64,000 nucleotides of DNA from Paenibacillus pabuli (GCF_023101145.1 NZ_CP073714.1:2666001-2730000), one strand, 5' to 3'; shown: positions 24,627 through 33,909, counted from the first letter of the stretch. Program-made: numbers and translations. Notes: a model not told the origin generated them from the sequence alone.

Positions 24627-25394
24627 ATGAAGGTGGATGTATTAACCCTGTTCCCGGAAATGTTTGACGGTGTGTTCGGAACCAGCATTCTGGGCAAGGC
24701 CCAAACAAAGGGGCTTGTATCCCTTGGTGCAACCAACTTCCGGAATTATGCGACCAATAAACACAATACAGTCGACGATGCACCTTACGGTGGAGGTGGG
24801 GGCATGGTGTTAAAGCCAGATCCCATCTTCGCTGCTGTCGAAGATGTATTAGAGCAACGCGGCGAAGCTGCCGCAACGATGAAACCGCCACGGATTATTC
24901 TAATGTGTCCACAAGGTGAGACATTCACGCAGTCAAAAGCAGAAGAGCTTGTGCAGGAAGATCATTTGATTTTTATTTGTGGACATTATGAAGGCTATGA
25001 TGAGCGCATCCGGGAATTTCTTGTGACGGACGAGTTGTCGATTGGTGATTACGTGCTGACGGGTGGCGAGCTGCCTGCGATGGTGACGATTGACAGTATT
25101 GTACGTCTTATTCCTGGGGTTCTGGGTAATGAGACAAGTGCTGTAACGGATTCATTCAGTACCGGATTGCTTGAATATCCACACTACACACGTCCTCCGG
25201 AATTCAGAGGCATGAAGGTACCGGATATGCTGTTATCTGGACATCACCTGAATATTGAGGCGTGGCGCAGGGAGCAGTCTTTGCTTCGTACACTGGAACG
25301 CAGACCGGATATGTTGGAGACGGCAGACTTGACGGACAAAGAACGGATTTGGCTAAATAAGATTCGTTCCGATCGTGAAAAGAATACAGAGTAA
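24627..25394 (+). CDS. trmD: tRNA (guanine-37-N1)-methyltransferase TrmD
   Basis: SPOUT methyltransferase that makes m1G37 and prevents +1 frameshifting. 255 residues with the trefoil-knot AdoMet site [12 protein letters not shown] and [12 protein letters not shown], and the N-terminal [13 protein letters not shown]. It is followed by a terminator and two unrelated genes, so rplS, its usual partner, is 2.8 kb away. Confidence 0.97.
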   Translation: MKVDVLTLFPEMFDGVFGTSILGKAQTKGLVSLGATNFRNYATNKHNTVDDAPYGGGGGMVLKPDPIFAAVEDVLEQRGEAAATMKPPRIILMCPQGETFTQSKAEELVQEDHLIFICGHYEGYDERIREFLVTDELSIGDYVLTGGELPAMVTIDSIVRLIPGVLGNETSAVTDSFSTGLLEYPHYTRPPEFRGMKVPDMLLSGHHLNIEAWRREQSLLRTLERRPDMLETADLTDKERIWLNKIRSDREKNTE

Positions 25395-25444
25395 TTTGAT
25401 GTTATCTCGTTTGAGCTCGTAAAATAATCTCATTCGAAAGCCTG

Positions 25445-25483
25445 AAAGACCAGCCTTGTGATATATAGGTTGGTCTTTTTTTT
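25445..25483 (+). terminator. Intrinsic terminator after trmD
   Basis: AAAGACCA-GCC pairs with GGT-TGGTCTTT and ends in eight T residues. Confidence 0.88.
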
Positions 25484-25610
25484 GTATTGAACACTTTTGC
25501 CGCTTTGAACATTTTTGCATGTTTCGAAATGGGGTTGTATACAGTGAAGAATTTCTTTATGGTGATCTCAGTTAGAAGTGTATAAACACGACATGCTAAG
25601 GAGGGAATTT

Positions 25611-26867
25611 ATGAATCATCAGCCTTATGAAGTGGGCAGAGTAGATATTAGCGATGCTGGAGAGCGCTGCAAGATGCTTTTGGGAGATTTGAATGGTGAT
25701 GGCAGGCTTGAGATGCTGTTGGTACAGGCCGATGGTGGTATAGACGATCGTTACGTTCCGCATCAGGTATGCTGTTTGTCGGCATATGATCTGGATGGAA
25801 CATTAATGTGGCAGGTTGGAACACCGGATCCGGATGCAGGCGGCCCAGGATCAGACTATCCCGCTCAGATTGCAGATTGGGATGGGGATGGAAATAATGA
25901 AGTGCTGTGCATAATGAACAAACAATTTCTTATTCTGGACGGAAGCACCGGAGAGATAAAAAAACGTCATACTTTGCCTGATGAGCATGCGCATGACTGC
26001 ATTATTCTCGCAAACCTGACTGGGGACCAACAGACGATGGATATTTTACTAAAGGATCGGTATAAGACGCTCTGGGCACTGGATCACGATTTTAATTTGC
26101 TGTGGAAGCATGAAGGTAATGTTGGTCATTTTCCGTGGGTATACGATATTGATGGGGATGGTAAGGATGAAGTGATGGCTGGGTATGATATGCTGGAGCA
26201 CGATGGAACTTTACTATGGTCCTGTCAGAATCTTGATGACCACGCAGATTGCATATGGTTTGGCGATGTGGACGAGGACGGCGAGGTTGAAATAGTTATC
26301 GGTGGCAGTGTTACGGTGATGTTGGACAGGTATGGTAATGAGAGATGGCGCTACGAGGATTCGATTGAATCACAGCATATAGCTTTGGGAAAATTTTATG
26401 AAGATAGACAAGGGTTACAGGTTGCCGGCTTGGATCGGATTTTTCGAGGAGATGAGCATGGCAAGGATGGAATGTTTATGCTGGATAGTAAAGGAAAAGA
26501 GCTGTGGAAAGAAGATCGTAAAACTCGTGGGTGGTTAACCATTATTGAGCCTGTACGCAACTGGGATGACAGCGGGCTTGATTATATCCTAGCATATCGT
26601 CGAGGTGGGGGTGTCCTGCCCTCTTTAATCAATGGTTATTTACAAACGATTGCAGAGTTCGGAAAAGAGGGCTACGCTGTACATGCAGACTTGTGTCAGA
26701 GCGGCAGGGAACAGATCATCATCTATGATGAACATGAGGCCGTGATCTACTCCAATGTAGTTATGAATGTAACCACTCCAATCTCTATAGACATAAAAAG
26801 AGCCCAGCTCCAGTCAAAAAGACTGTATAGCTCGACTCTATATCCAGGCGGGGAAGTTCAGATCTAA
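25611..26867 (+). CDS. FG-GAP/VCBS-repeat protein resembling the PL11 rhamnogalacturonan lyase propeller
   Basis: 418 residues, predicted beta-propeller. At least four calcium-type repeats are visible: DLNGDGRLEML, DWDGDGNNEVL, DIDGDGKDEVMAGYDM and DVDEDGEVEIVI. The combination with EHDGTLLW and DDHADCIWFGDVD is like the blades of PL11 lyases (YesW/YesX), but the protein is much shorter than the usual 600 residues and has no signal peptide, so it is probably cytoplasmic. Catalysis is not shown. ATG 25611 follows AAGGAGGGA. The stop lies one base from the stop of the convergent deacetylase. Together with that gene it interrupts the trmD-rplS pairing. Confidence 0.7.
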   Translation: MNHQPYEVGRVDISDAGERCKMLLGDLNGDGRLEMLLVQADGGIDDRYVPHQVCCLSAYDLDGTLMWQVGTPDPDAGGPGSDYPAQIADWDGDGNNEVLCIMNKQFLILDGSTGEIKKRHTLPDEHAHDCIILANLTGDQQTMDILLKDRYKTLWALDHDFNLLWKHEGNVGHFPWVYDIDGDGKDEVMAGYDMLEHDGTLLWSCQNLDDHADCIWFGDVDEDGEVEIVIGGSVTVMLDRYGNERWRYEDSIESQHIALGKFYEDRQGLQVAGLDRIFRGDEHGKDGMFMLDSKGKELWKEDRKTRGWLTIIEPVRNWDDSGLDYILAYRRGGGVLPSLINGYLQTIAEFGKEGYAVHADLCQSGREQIIIYDEHEAVIYSNVVMNVTTPISIDIKRAQLQSKRLYSSTLYPGGEVQI

Positions 26868-26868
26868 C

Positions 26869-27834
26869 TTAATGACTGATCTCTACGACAGGAAGGATAT
26901 CCTGTTGATCTGATTCAGGATGGAGCAATGCAGCCAAATCGGTTCCTGTTGTAACGGTTAAGCGTGGGAGCTTCATGGGATTATCTCCAGGTCGAACAAA
27001 TCCTGAACGAACGGAAAAGGCCATGCGATACCCATTTTGCTGCAATTGATAGATCATCTGCGTGCTGGTATAACCGAAAGGGTAGGCAAGGTATGGAGTA
27101 TCTATACCCGTTTCTTTCATTAGCTTGACGTCATCATTCAGCAGGCTTGTGTCGAGTCCAACTGGCACGGTTTCGCCGCAACGCATATATCCCTTGTGAT
27201 GAAGATTATAGGTATGGCTATTGAACTCAAAAACGTCTTTAGCAGCCTGCATCTCCTGTTTGGAGATGAACGTATTTTTGGATGGATCAAAAGTCGAAGG
27301 CTGATCCTGGATTTTGCTGCCGATGACAAACAGGGAAGCATGAAAATTATATTTTTTGAGCACAGGGTAGGCTAAAGTATAATTGTTCTGATACCCATCA
27401 TCAAAGGTGATGACAATTGACTTTTTGGGCAGGGAGATCTGTCCATTCACATACTGCTCAAGTTGTTCCAGTGTAATGGTGTTGTACCCTTCTTCATGCA
27501 AATATTTCATGTTTTCTTCGAAGTCTTCCAGATTAATGATTGATTTGTTGTTGGTTTCATGATTGTTGATTTTGGGCTGTATGTAATGATACATCAGTAC
27601 AGGCACTTCAGTAGCTGAACCTTGTGCGATGTGAAAGGTAGCTAGGTCAAGTGTGGGTTTGCTGGAATAGTCGGAGTGAGACATTAGAAATGCCTTACGC
27701 TTGACCATATCCCAAGACGTGCATGCTTTGTGGGACATTGCATTGGTAGGATGAGTGACCATATACGAATACATTGTAACGGTACAAGTGAGTACAGCGA
27801 GTGTAACAAGAGCGATTTTTTTCAAGTGTTTCAT
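26869..27834 (-). CDS. Secreted polysaccharide deacetylase (NodB homology)
   Basis: 321 residues with an N-terminal signal or anchor segment (about residues 5-25) and a CE4 domain. Motif 1 is TFDDGYQNN (metal-binding Asp pair), motif 2 is FNSHTYNLHH (SHTxxH variant) and AYPFG is motif 3. Such enzymes remove N-acetyl groups from peptidoglycan or exported glycans outside the membrane; the substrate is unknown. The VPVLMYHYI block is typical of the Bacillus PdaB-like and IcaB-like group. Its start faces the rplS promoter region, with 330 bp between them. Confidence 0.85.
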   Translation of the reverse strand: MKHLKKIALVTLAVLTCTVTMYSYMVTHPTNAMSHKACTSWDMVKRKAFLMSHSDYSSKPTLDLATFHIAQGSATEVPVLMYHYIQPKINNHETNNKSIINLEDFEENMKYLHEEGYNTITLEQLEQYVNGQISLPKKSIVITFDDGYQNNYTLAYPVLKKYNFHASLFVIGSKIQDQPSTFDPSKNTFISKQEMQAAKDVFEFNSHTYNLHHKGYMRCGETVPVGLDTSLLNDDVKLMKETGIDTPYLAYPFGYTSTQMIYQLQQNGYRMAFSVRSGFVRPGDNPMKLPRLTVTTGTDLAALLHPESDQQDILPVVEISH

Positions 27835-28033
27835 AAGTCAACAGGTTCTCCTTTTACCATTTCATTTCTTTATGTAGTTATACTTCGGTTACATCAATAC
27901 GTAATCCAACAAGCTATATCATAGACGATCTTTCTGGACAGAAAGTTACAGTATTTTTTCCATCCAATACTTGACTTATCCCAAGAATGCTATTCATGAC
28001 GATCTGAAGGAAGGAACTTTTGATTAATTTTTC

Positions 28034-28062
28034 TTGTGTTTTGTAATGGTGCGTGATACAAT
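28034..28062 (+). promoter_or_regulatory. Promoter of rplS
   Basis: TTGTGT (28034-28039) and TACAAT (28057-28062) with 17 bp spacing. The rest of the 27835-28164 gap holds the deacetylase upstream region, where no clear promoter was picked out. Confidence 0.6.
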
Positions 28063-28082
28063 AAGTCTGTTATGTGGAATAC

Positions 28083-28141
28083 GGCGGTCCTCTATGGATA
28101 ATGAAGGAGACAAGGTGTTCTCTGGAAGAAGTATGAACGCC
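28083..28141 (+). promoter_or_regulatory. Structured leader before rplS, candidate L19 autoregulatory leader
   Basis: GGCG (28083-28086) and CGCC (28138-28141) can close a structure. Inside it TCCT/AGGA (28088-28108) and GAGA/TCTC (28107-28122) compete for the same bases. L19 leaders are known upstream of rplS in Firmicutes; the match is by position and structure, not by a covariance search. Confidence 0.4.
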
Positions 28142-28164
28142 TGTACGGAAGGAGGGAGTCATAG

Positions 28165-28506
28165 ATGAATATCGTTCAAGCGATTACACAAGAACAACTT
28201 CGTAAAGATATTCCGAGTTTTCGTCCTGGTGACACTTTGAAAGTGCACGTTAAGGTAATCGAGGGAACTCGTGAGCGTATCCAATTGTTCGAAGGTGTTG
28301 TGATTAAACGCCGTGGTGGTGGAATCAGTGAGACTTTTACAGTTCGTAAAATTTCTTACGGTGTAGGTGTGGAAAGAGCTTTCCCGCTTCATTCCCCTAA
28401 AATCGATAGAATCGAAGTGGCTCGCCGTGGTAAAGTGCGTCGTGCGAAGCTTTATTATCTTCGTGAACTACGCGGTAAAGCAGCGAGAATTAAAGAAATT
28501 CGTTAA
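28165..28506 (+). CDS. rplS: 50S ribosomal protein L19
   Basis: 113 residues with the family core [24 protein letters not shown] when read in parts, [12 protein letters not shown] and [17 protein letters not shown] 28165 follows GGAAGGAGGGAG. Monocistronic here: its own promoter and leader upstream, and a terminator directly after. Confidence 0.98.
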   Translation: MNIVQAITQEQLRKDIPSFRPGDTLKVHVKVIEGTRERIQLFEGVVIKRRGGGISETFTVRKISYGVGVERAFPLHSPKIDRIEVARRGKVRRAKLYYLRELRGKAARIKEIR

Positions 28507-28524
28507 TATAACGGATACCGGGGA

Positions 28525-28553
28525 GGGCTTGGAGACAAGCCCTTTTCGTTTTT
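28525..28553 (+). terminator. Intrinsic terminator after rplS
   Basis: GGGCTTG pairs with CAAGCCC around a GAGA loop, followed by TTTTCGTTTTT. Confidence 0.9.
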
Positions 28554-28761
28554 GTCCGGGAAAAGTTGAACCGGAGGTGCACTTCCGAGTAAAATGGTAT
28601 GGCGGCACACGCTCGAATAGTCCGGGAGGCTTGTGAATCAGTTATTGAAGGGCATTTGAATTGTGGATTAAATGTACTGGTAATGCTTGCATGTAAGATT
28701 ACATAACTGATGATGTGTAAAAACTGCTATAACATGTACTGTGAAGAGAGGAAGATCATTA

Positions 28762-29382
28762 ATGGAACAGGAAGTTCAACAGGACCAGGGCAATGCTGCC
28801 GAAGAGAAAGGCAGTAGATCCAAAAAAGCCAAAAATGAAGTTTTCGAATGGCTCAAAGCCATCGTGATTGCACTAGTACTTGTCATTTTGATTCGGTGGT
28901 TGCTATTCAAACCGTTTGTTGTGGACGGGCCTTCAATGCAGCCGAATTTTCATACAGGTGAACGTGTGATCGTCAATGAAATTTTATATGACATCAGGGA
29001 ACCAAAGCGCGGAGAAGTTATCGTATTTCACGTTCCTTCTGAAGGCCGCGATTTCATTAAACGTGTTATTGCTGTCGCTGGTGATACCGTTGAGGTTCAA
29101 GACGATACAGTTCTTGTCAATGGTAAAAAAGTCGATGAGACATACATTCAGGGAGCAATCGATGCTGCTGAAGCGAACGGTGGAACCTATAACGTGAAGG
29201 ACTTCCCTAACGAGCAATTCCCGGATGGAAAAGTACCTGAAGGTCATGTTTTTGTAATGGGCGATAACCGTCCAAATAGCACGGATAGCCGGATGATCGG
29301 TTATGTGTCACTGACGGATATTGTAGGTCGTGCAGATGTGATTTTCTGGCCGATTGGCGATATCAAGTGGATTAACCATTAA
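28762..29382 (+). CDS. lepB: Type I signal peptidase
   Basis: Membrane-bound serine-lysine protease that removes signal peptides from exported proteins. 206 residues: charged cytoplasmic N-terminus, one transmembrane helix (about 30-48), nucleophile Ser58 in DGPSMQPNF and general base Lys100 in FIKRVIAVAGD, and the box MGDNRPNSTDSR near the end. ATG 28762 follows GAGAGGAAG; a GTG at 28741 would add seven residues. It sits between rplS and rbgA, which are adjacent in B. subtilis. Confidence 0.95.
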   Translation: MEQEVQQDQGNAAEEKGSRSKKAKNEVFEWLKAIVIALVLVILIRWLLFKPFVVDGPSMQPNFHTGERVIVNEILYDIREPKRGEVIVFHVPSEGRDFIKRVIAVAGDTVEVQDDTVLVNGKKVDETYIQGAIDAAEANGGTYNVKDFPNEQFPDGKVPEGHVFVMGDNRPNSTDSRMIGYVSLTDIVGRADVIFWPIGDIKWINH

Positions 29383-29416
29383 TATGAATGCAGGATATAT
29401 AAGCCAATTATAAAAA

Positions 29417-29501
29417 TGTACACTTATACGTAGAGGGCAGAACTAATCTGGGGATAATAGAGAACGGAAGATTGTTTTGCCAGTGAATTGATAGGTGTAG
29501 A
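29417..29501 (+). repeat. Dispersed structured element, copy 4 (85-bp deletion form)
   Basis: Ends TGTACAC (29417-29423) and GTGTAGA (29495-29501). The second stem is GGCAGAAC/GTTTTGCC, changed on both sides relative to other copies. It lines up with copy 3 without gaps for the first 34 and last 51 bases; the 64 bases between two AATCTG repeats of copy 3 are missing, which removes the central arm. It lies 48 bp upstream of rbgA. Confidence 0.8.
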
Positions 29502-29549
29502 TGTTAAAGATAAAGCTTGTATATCAACAAATAATGAGGTGAAGACAAG

Positions 29550-30413
29550 GTGACGATTCAATGGTTTCCAGGTCATATGACCCGAGCCAGACGCCAGATT
29601 CAGGATAAGTTAAAGCTGATTGACGTGGTCATCGAACTGCTGGATGCCCGTCTGCCTGTCTCCAGCCGCAACCCGATGATTGACGAGATTTTACAGGGCA
29701 AACCCCGGATGATTTTGTTGAATAAGTCTGACCTGGCGGATGCGAAAGTGACGCAGGAATGGATTGAATATTTCAAAAAAGAGGGAATCACTGCTTTTCC
29801 GGTAGATGCTTCAACAGGTACCAACGTGAAAGACATCCCAACTCAGGCGAAGCTTCTGTTGAAAGAAAAAATTGACCGTCAACTGGCAAAAGGGATTAAT
29901 CCTCGAGCGGTTCGTGGACTGATTGTTGGTATTCCAAACGTGGGTAAATCTACATTAATTAATCGACTGGCTGGACGGAGCATTGCGGCCACGGGAGATC
30001 GTCCTGGGGTGACAAAGGGACAACAGTGGATCAAAGTTGGCAAGGAAATGGAGCTGCTGGATACCCCAGGTATTCTTTGGCCGAAATTCGAAGACCAAAA
30101 CGTGGGATATCGTCTTGCGGTAACAGGTGCAATTAAGGAAGAAATTCTGAATGCAGAAGACATCGCCTTTTTTGGCATCAGTTATCTGATGCGTTATTAC
30201 TGGGATTCTCTTGAAGAACGATATGGACTTCAGGAGTTCTCCAGGGATGCGGATGATTCAGACAGTGTCATTGCGATCATGGAGCAAGTGGGTCGCATAC
30301 GTGGCTGCGTTGTGAGTGGCGGGCGTATCGATTTGGAAAAAGCATCGCGAGCTTTTCTGCGTGAACTGCGTGCAGGCAAAATGGGACGTTTCTCTATGGA
30401 AGCTCCTTATTAA
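29550..30413 (+). CDS. rbgA: Ribosome biogenesis GTPase RbgA (YlqF)
   Basis: Essential GTPase for late 50S assembly (L16 incorporation in B. subtilis). 287 residues in circularly permuted order: G4 NKSDLAD comes first, G1 GIPNVGKS (127-134) later, then G3 [21 protein letters not shown] at the N-terminus is diagnostic. GTG 29550 follows GAGGTGAAG. Upstream lies repeat copy 4; a terminator follows. Confidence 0.96.
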   Translation: MTIQWFPGHMTRARRQIQDKLKLIDVVIELLDARLPVSSRNPMIDEILQGKPRMILLNKSDLADAKVTQEWIEYFKKEGITAFPVDASTGTNVKDIPTQAKLLLKEKIDRQLAKGINPRAVRGLIVGIPNVGKSTLINRLAGRSIAATGDRPGVTKGQQWIKVGKEMELLDTPGILWPKFEDQNVGYRLAVTGAIKEEILNAEDIAFFGISYLMRYYWDSLEERYGLQEFSRDADDSDSVIAIMEQVGRIRGCVVSGGRIDLEKASRAFLRELRAGKMGRFSMEAPY

Positions 30414-30434
30414 ATAAGAGACAACTGCCGAAAG

Positions 30435-30474
30435 AAGCGGCCGTTACCGGATGACCGGGAGCGGTCGCTTTTTG
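30435..30474 (+). terminator. Intrinsic terminator after rbgA
   Basis: AAGCGGCCG pairs with CGGTCGCTT, with an inner CCGG-ATGA-CCGG, followed by TTTTTG. Confidence 0.88.
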
Positions 30475-30814
30475 TCGTACTGAATTTAAAAGACAGTAAC
30501 TTCGACTTGTGTGGAAGATGAACCCAGAAAATTGCACTTTATGGGATTGGTTTGTGCGTATATCTGGGTCTCTTAAATCATGTTATGATGAATGATGAAG
30601 ATTTAGCTTGCTCAATGCTTAATATCTTCAATTCAAGCCATTAGATACCGATAAAATAATAACTCACCATCGTATGATCATATATGTTCACAAAAGTTTA
30701 TTTCTTGTTTGAGTGGGATCTGATAGAACAAAAATCGGGAATCTACGTCTATATAATAAAATCATATAAAAGAGATGGGTTAAAGCAAGAGCGGGCAGAG
30801 GAGATGACACTGTA
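30475..30814 (+). other. AT-rich intergenic region before rnhB
   Basis: No gene seen. An extended -10 (TG-T-TATGAT, 30581-30589) and a TATAAT (30752-30757) are promoter candidates; neither has a good -35. Nothing else stands out. Confidence 0.4.
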
Positions 30815-31528
30815 ATGAAGGAAATGAATGAATTAAATGAATTAACTGAATTAACGCAACCGGATGCCCTGGTTGAACCGAAAAAGAAGAAAAAAGAATT
30901 AGTGGAGCCGAAAGATCTTCTGATCTATGAGCGTGAATATTGGGAAAGCGGATTTGACCGTATTGCCGGAATTGATGAAGTAGGACGTGGTTGTTTGTTT
31001 GGAGATGTCGTAGCGGCAGCCGTTATTTTGCCTCGTGATCTGATTCTGGAAGGGGTTAATGATTCCAAGAAATTAACGGAGAAAAAGCGCGATGCGTTAT
31101 ATGACATCATAATGGAAAAGGCGTTGTCAGTGGGGATCGGTTATGCGGACGCAGAGACGATTGATCATATGAATATTAAACAGGCTGCGAGACTTGCCAT
31201 GAAACGTGCGGTAGAAGCGCTTGAGGGCGTGCCGGATTACCTGTTGGTGGATGCCGAGAAGGTAGATGTAAATATACCACAGCTGTCCATTATTAAAGGT
31301 GATGCTAACAGTCAGTCTATTGCGGCAGCTTCCATTGTTGCAAAGGTTACCCGGGATAGGCTTTGCAAGGAGGATTGGGATACGTTATATCCGGAATATG
31401 GCTTATCGATACATAAGGGATATGCAACGAAATTTCATCGCGAGCAAATTATGGCTCTGGGTGCTACACCGATGCATCGTCGCAGTTTTCTCGGCAATCT
31501 GCTTGGAGAACAACACACTTTATTTTAA
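30815..31528 (+). CDS. rnhB: Ribonuclease HII
   Basis: Cleaves RNA in RNA-DNA hybrids and at single ribonucleotides. 237 residues: a variable N-terminus with an acidic repeat-like stretch (NELNELTELT) and a KKKKK run, then the RNase HII core with the catalytic pair Asp54-Glu55 in AGIDEVGRG, DSKKLTEKKR and DANSQSIAAASIVAKVTRD. ATG 30815 follows GAGGAGATGA. The order rbgA-rnhB-ylqG-ylqH matches B. subtilis. Confidence 0.95.
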   Translation: MKEMNELNELTELTQPDALVEPKKKKKELVEPKDLLIYEREYWESGFDRIAGIDEVGRGCLFGDVVAAAVILPRDLILEGVNDSKKLTEKKRDALYDIIMEKALSVGIGYADAETIDHMNIKQAARLAMKRAVEALEGVPDYLLVDAEKVDVNIPQLSIIKGDANSQSIAAASIVAKVTRDRLCKEDWDTLYPEYGLSIHKGYATKFHREQIMALGATPMHRRSFLGNLLGEQHTLF

Positions 31529-31558
31529 TTAGTCCATACACGGAGGGATGGGAAGGTC

Positions 31559-33604
31559 ATGAATATAAGTTCCGTGATTCGTGGGTTATTGGGGGATAGT
31601 AAGCCGGGAAATGCCAAGCCGCTGGAGTTAAAGGAAGGACAGGTTGTGCGAGGGTCCGTGGTTAGTGTATCCGATGATGGGGCAGATGCGGTTCTCCAGA
31701 TTCAGGGTGTACAGGTACGGGCAAAACTGGAAACTCCGCTCAGACCTGGTGAAACTACATTGCTTCAGGTCCAGCCTCCAGGTGAGAATGGTGTAACGGT
31801 AATGAAACCATTGACGGGTACATTGGCTGAACTGCCACAGGCGTCTTTGAACAATTTGCTTCAGGAGATAGGTTTGCCAGATACCAAGGGAAATCGGGAG
31901 CTGTTGTTGGCCATGCAGCGAAGCGGATTACCTTTAACCAAGGATAATGTTGCGATGGTTCAAAATATGATGACAGCCAAACCTGCACAGGTGCCAGTTG
32001 AAGAATGGGTGCAGGCGACAGGTATTGCTTTTCAGCGTGGTCTTCCGGTTACGGCGGAAACGGTAAAGGGTTTGCATCAGGCTGTATTCGGTCCGCCACT
32101 ACATCAGATGTTGAAGGGTTTGGCTGAACAGCTGGAATCGATGCTGGCCCAAACTGCGGGGAAAACGTTGCCGACTGGTGAACAGGCGGCAACGGTGAAA
32201 CCGGCTTTAATGGGTGGCTTGCCTGTATCGTTAAGTGGAGAGCAGACAGGAGAAACGATAACTGCGTCAGGCGGTGGGAGAGCAGCAGGAGGAACGTCTG
32301 GTTTGGCCGGGCAATTCCTGCCTGGGTCGCCTTCAGGAGCTGTTCCAGTGGCTGATGGATCGCAGGATGCTGCTGGTAATGCGGTGAAGGGCAATGGACA
32401 GACAGGTACGGCAAACGCTGAAACTATTGGAATAAAGTTAGAGGCCAGCAATGGTGAAAGTGCTGGCAAGGGTGCAGGTATTCCAGCAGGAACCGGAATA
32501 CCTGGTGAGAGCCCGCGTGCAGCTGACGCGGGCGTTGCTGGGAGCCGCCCGGGCACGACGGGGGCGGCAGTGGAAGCAGCTGGCCGCGTCATTGCGGGGC
32601 AGCCTGAAGGGGGAGCGGCCGGGAGAACCGATGGCCGCGGTGAAATGCCTGCTGCTGCGGTGCCTACCGCTTCCGCAGCAGGGCAGGCGGCGCCAGCAGC
32701 TCCATCGGCAGCGCAGCTGGCGCCAAAGCTGCTGGCGCTGCTGGACGCGCTGCGCAGCGCGTCCACAGCCGCACCGGCACAGCCCGGTGCGGCGACACAG
32801 GCCGCCCCTGCATCGCAGGGCGGCCAGGCGGCTGCGGCTGCCGGAGGCGTGCCGCAGCCTTTGCCAGCCGGCGCAGATGCGCTGCCGGCTGGCGGTAGTG
32901 CCGCAGCACCTGCGGGAGCTGCGGCTGTGCACGCGCCTGTCACCCACGAGGGGGACCCGTGGGTGGGGCGCGTGCTGAAGCTGCTCGGTGCGGAGCACGA
33001 GCAGCAGGCAGTGCACGGCGCGGCTGCACAGGCGCGCGTGGGGGATGTAGCGGGTCCGGGAACCGCGGACACGCTCAAGGGCTTGCTGCTGCAGCTTGCC
33101 AGCAGCGATGGTGCACCGGCGGCGCTCAAGGATGCCGCCGGACAGGCTGTGCAATTTCTGACAGGACAGCAGTTATTGCTGACAACAGATCGCAGTGCAA
33201 CCTTTGCCCAGATGCACTGGTTTATCCCGATTACCGGCCCTGATGGGGAAGAAACGGCTTCCGTCCAGATTCAGTCTCGCCGGGGGCAACGTGGTGAGTT
33301 GGATGCATCCAACTGCCGCCTGTGGTTTGATCTAGATATGAAAAGTCTCGGTCCAACACTGGTGGATGTGCATGTGGTCAACAATATCGTCAGCCTGCGT
33401 GTACTGAATGACCGCGAAGGGATGGGACCGCTCTTGGAAAGTGGACGTGAAGAGATCCATCGGGCGTTGGACAAGCTCGGTTACCAGTTGCTGACTTTCA
33501 AAGCGGAACCTTGGCCTGTTGGCCAGGAACCGGGAGCCGAACGAAAAACGACTGCCTCGGACTACAGTCCTGAACGTTACAAAGGGGTGGACATGCGGGT
33601 ATGA
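31559..33604 (+). CDS. ylqG: YlqG-type protein with FliK-like C-terminal domain
   Basis: 681 residues. The N-terminal part (1-220) is conserved. The middle (about 230-510) is low-complexity Ala/Gly/Pro and coded by very GC-rich DNA (44 of 60 bases at 32701-32760). The C-terminal 140 residues resemble a flagellar hook-length control domain (MHWFIPITGPDGEE, LWFDLDMKSLGP, LRVLNDREGM). In B. subtilis the homologue lies between rnhB and ylqH; its role is unknown. ATG 31559 follows GGAGGGATGGGAAGG. It overlaps ylqH by 4 bp. Codon makeup of the middle differs sharply from neighbours and is probably repeat expansion, not transfer. Confidence 0.78.
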   Translation: MNISSVIRGLLGDSKPGNAKPLELKEGQVVRGSVVSVSDDGADAVLQIQGVQVRAKLETPLRPGETTLLQVQPPGENGVTVMKPLTGTLAELPQASLNNLLQEIGLPDTKGNRELLLAMQRSGLPLTKDNVAMVQNMMTAKPAQVPVEEWVQATGIAFQRGLPVTAETVKGLHQAVFGPPLHQMLKGLAEQLESMLAQTAGKTLPTGEQAATVKPALMGGLPVSLSGEQTGETITASGGGRAAGGTSGLAGQFLPGSPSGAVPVADGSQDAAGNAVKGNGQTGTANAETIGIKLEASNGESAGKGAGIPAGTGIPGESPRAADAGVAGSRPGTTGAAVEAAGRVIAGQPEGGAAGRTDGRGEMPAAAVPTASAAGQAAPAAPSAAQLAPKLLALLDALRSASTAAPAQPGAATQAAPASQGGQAAAAAGGVPQPLPAGADALPAGGSAAAPAGAAAVHAPVTHEGDPWVGRVLKLLGAEHEQQAVHGAAAQARVGDVAGPGTADTLKGLLLQLASSDGAPAALKDAAGQAVQFLTGQQLLLTTDRSATFAQMHWFIPITGPDGEETASVQIQSRRGQRGELDASNCRLWFDLDMKSLGPTLVDVHVVNNIVSLRVLNDREGMGPLLESGREEIHRALDKLGYQLLTFKAEPWPVGQEPGAERKTTASDYSPERYKGVDMRV

Positions 33605-33909
33605 AAGAGGATTCGCAACCGGATCTGATATCCAAAAAGGCCGTTGCTTTAAAATATGTACCTGGTGAGAATGAAGCGCCAGTGGTCGTAGCCAAAGGCC
33701 GTGGCAAAGTGGCAGAGGCCATTCTGGATAAAGCCAAAGAAAACGGAGTTCCTGTTCAGGAGGATGCTGCTCTGGTGGAGGTTCTGTCCAAACTGGACTT
33801 GGACGAGCAAATTCCAGCCGAACTGTATCAATTGGTTGCCGAAGTATTAACTTATATTTATCGCGCTGACCGTCTGGCTTCTGGACGAGAGGAAGAAGAA
33901 TCATGGTAG
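33601..33909 (+). CDS. ylqH: FlhB-like C-terminal domain protein YlqH
   Basis: 102-residue protein like the cytoplasmic C-terminal domain of FlhB/EscU. It keeps AVALKYVPGENEAPVVVAKG and the following VPVQEDAALVEVLSKLDLDEQIP but lacks the transmembrane part and the NPTH self-cleavage motif of true FlhB. Its pairing with ylqG (FliK-like) mirrors the FlhB-FliK specificity switch partners, so a joint role is inferred, not shown. It overlaps both neighbours. Confidence 0.85.
   Translation: MKEDSQPDLISKKAVALKYVPGENEAPVVVAKGRGKVAEAILDKAKENGVPVQEDAALVEVLSKLDLDEQIPAELYQLVAEVLTYIYRADRLASGREEEESW

Noticed and set aside
32104..33129. 341-codon minus-strand frame opposite ylqG
   Set aside because: It is a shadow of the Ala/Gly-rich coding region, composed of Ala, Pro and Ser runs, with no family features.
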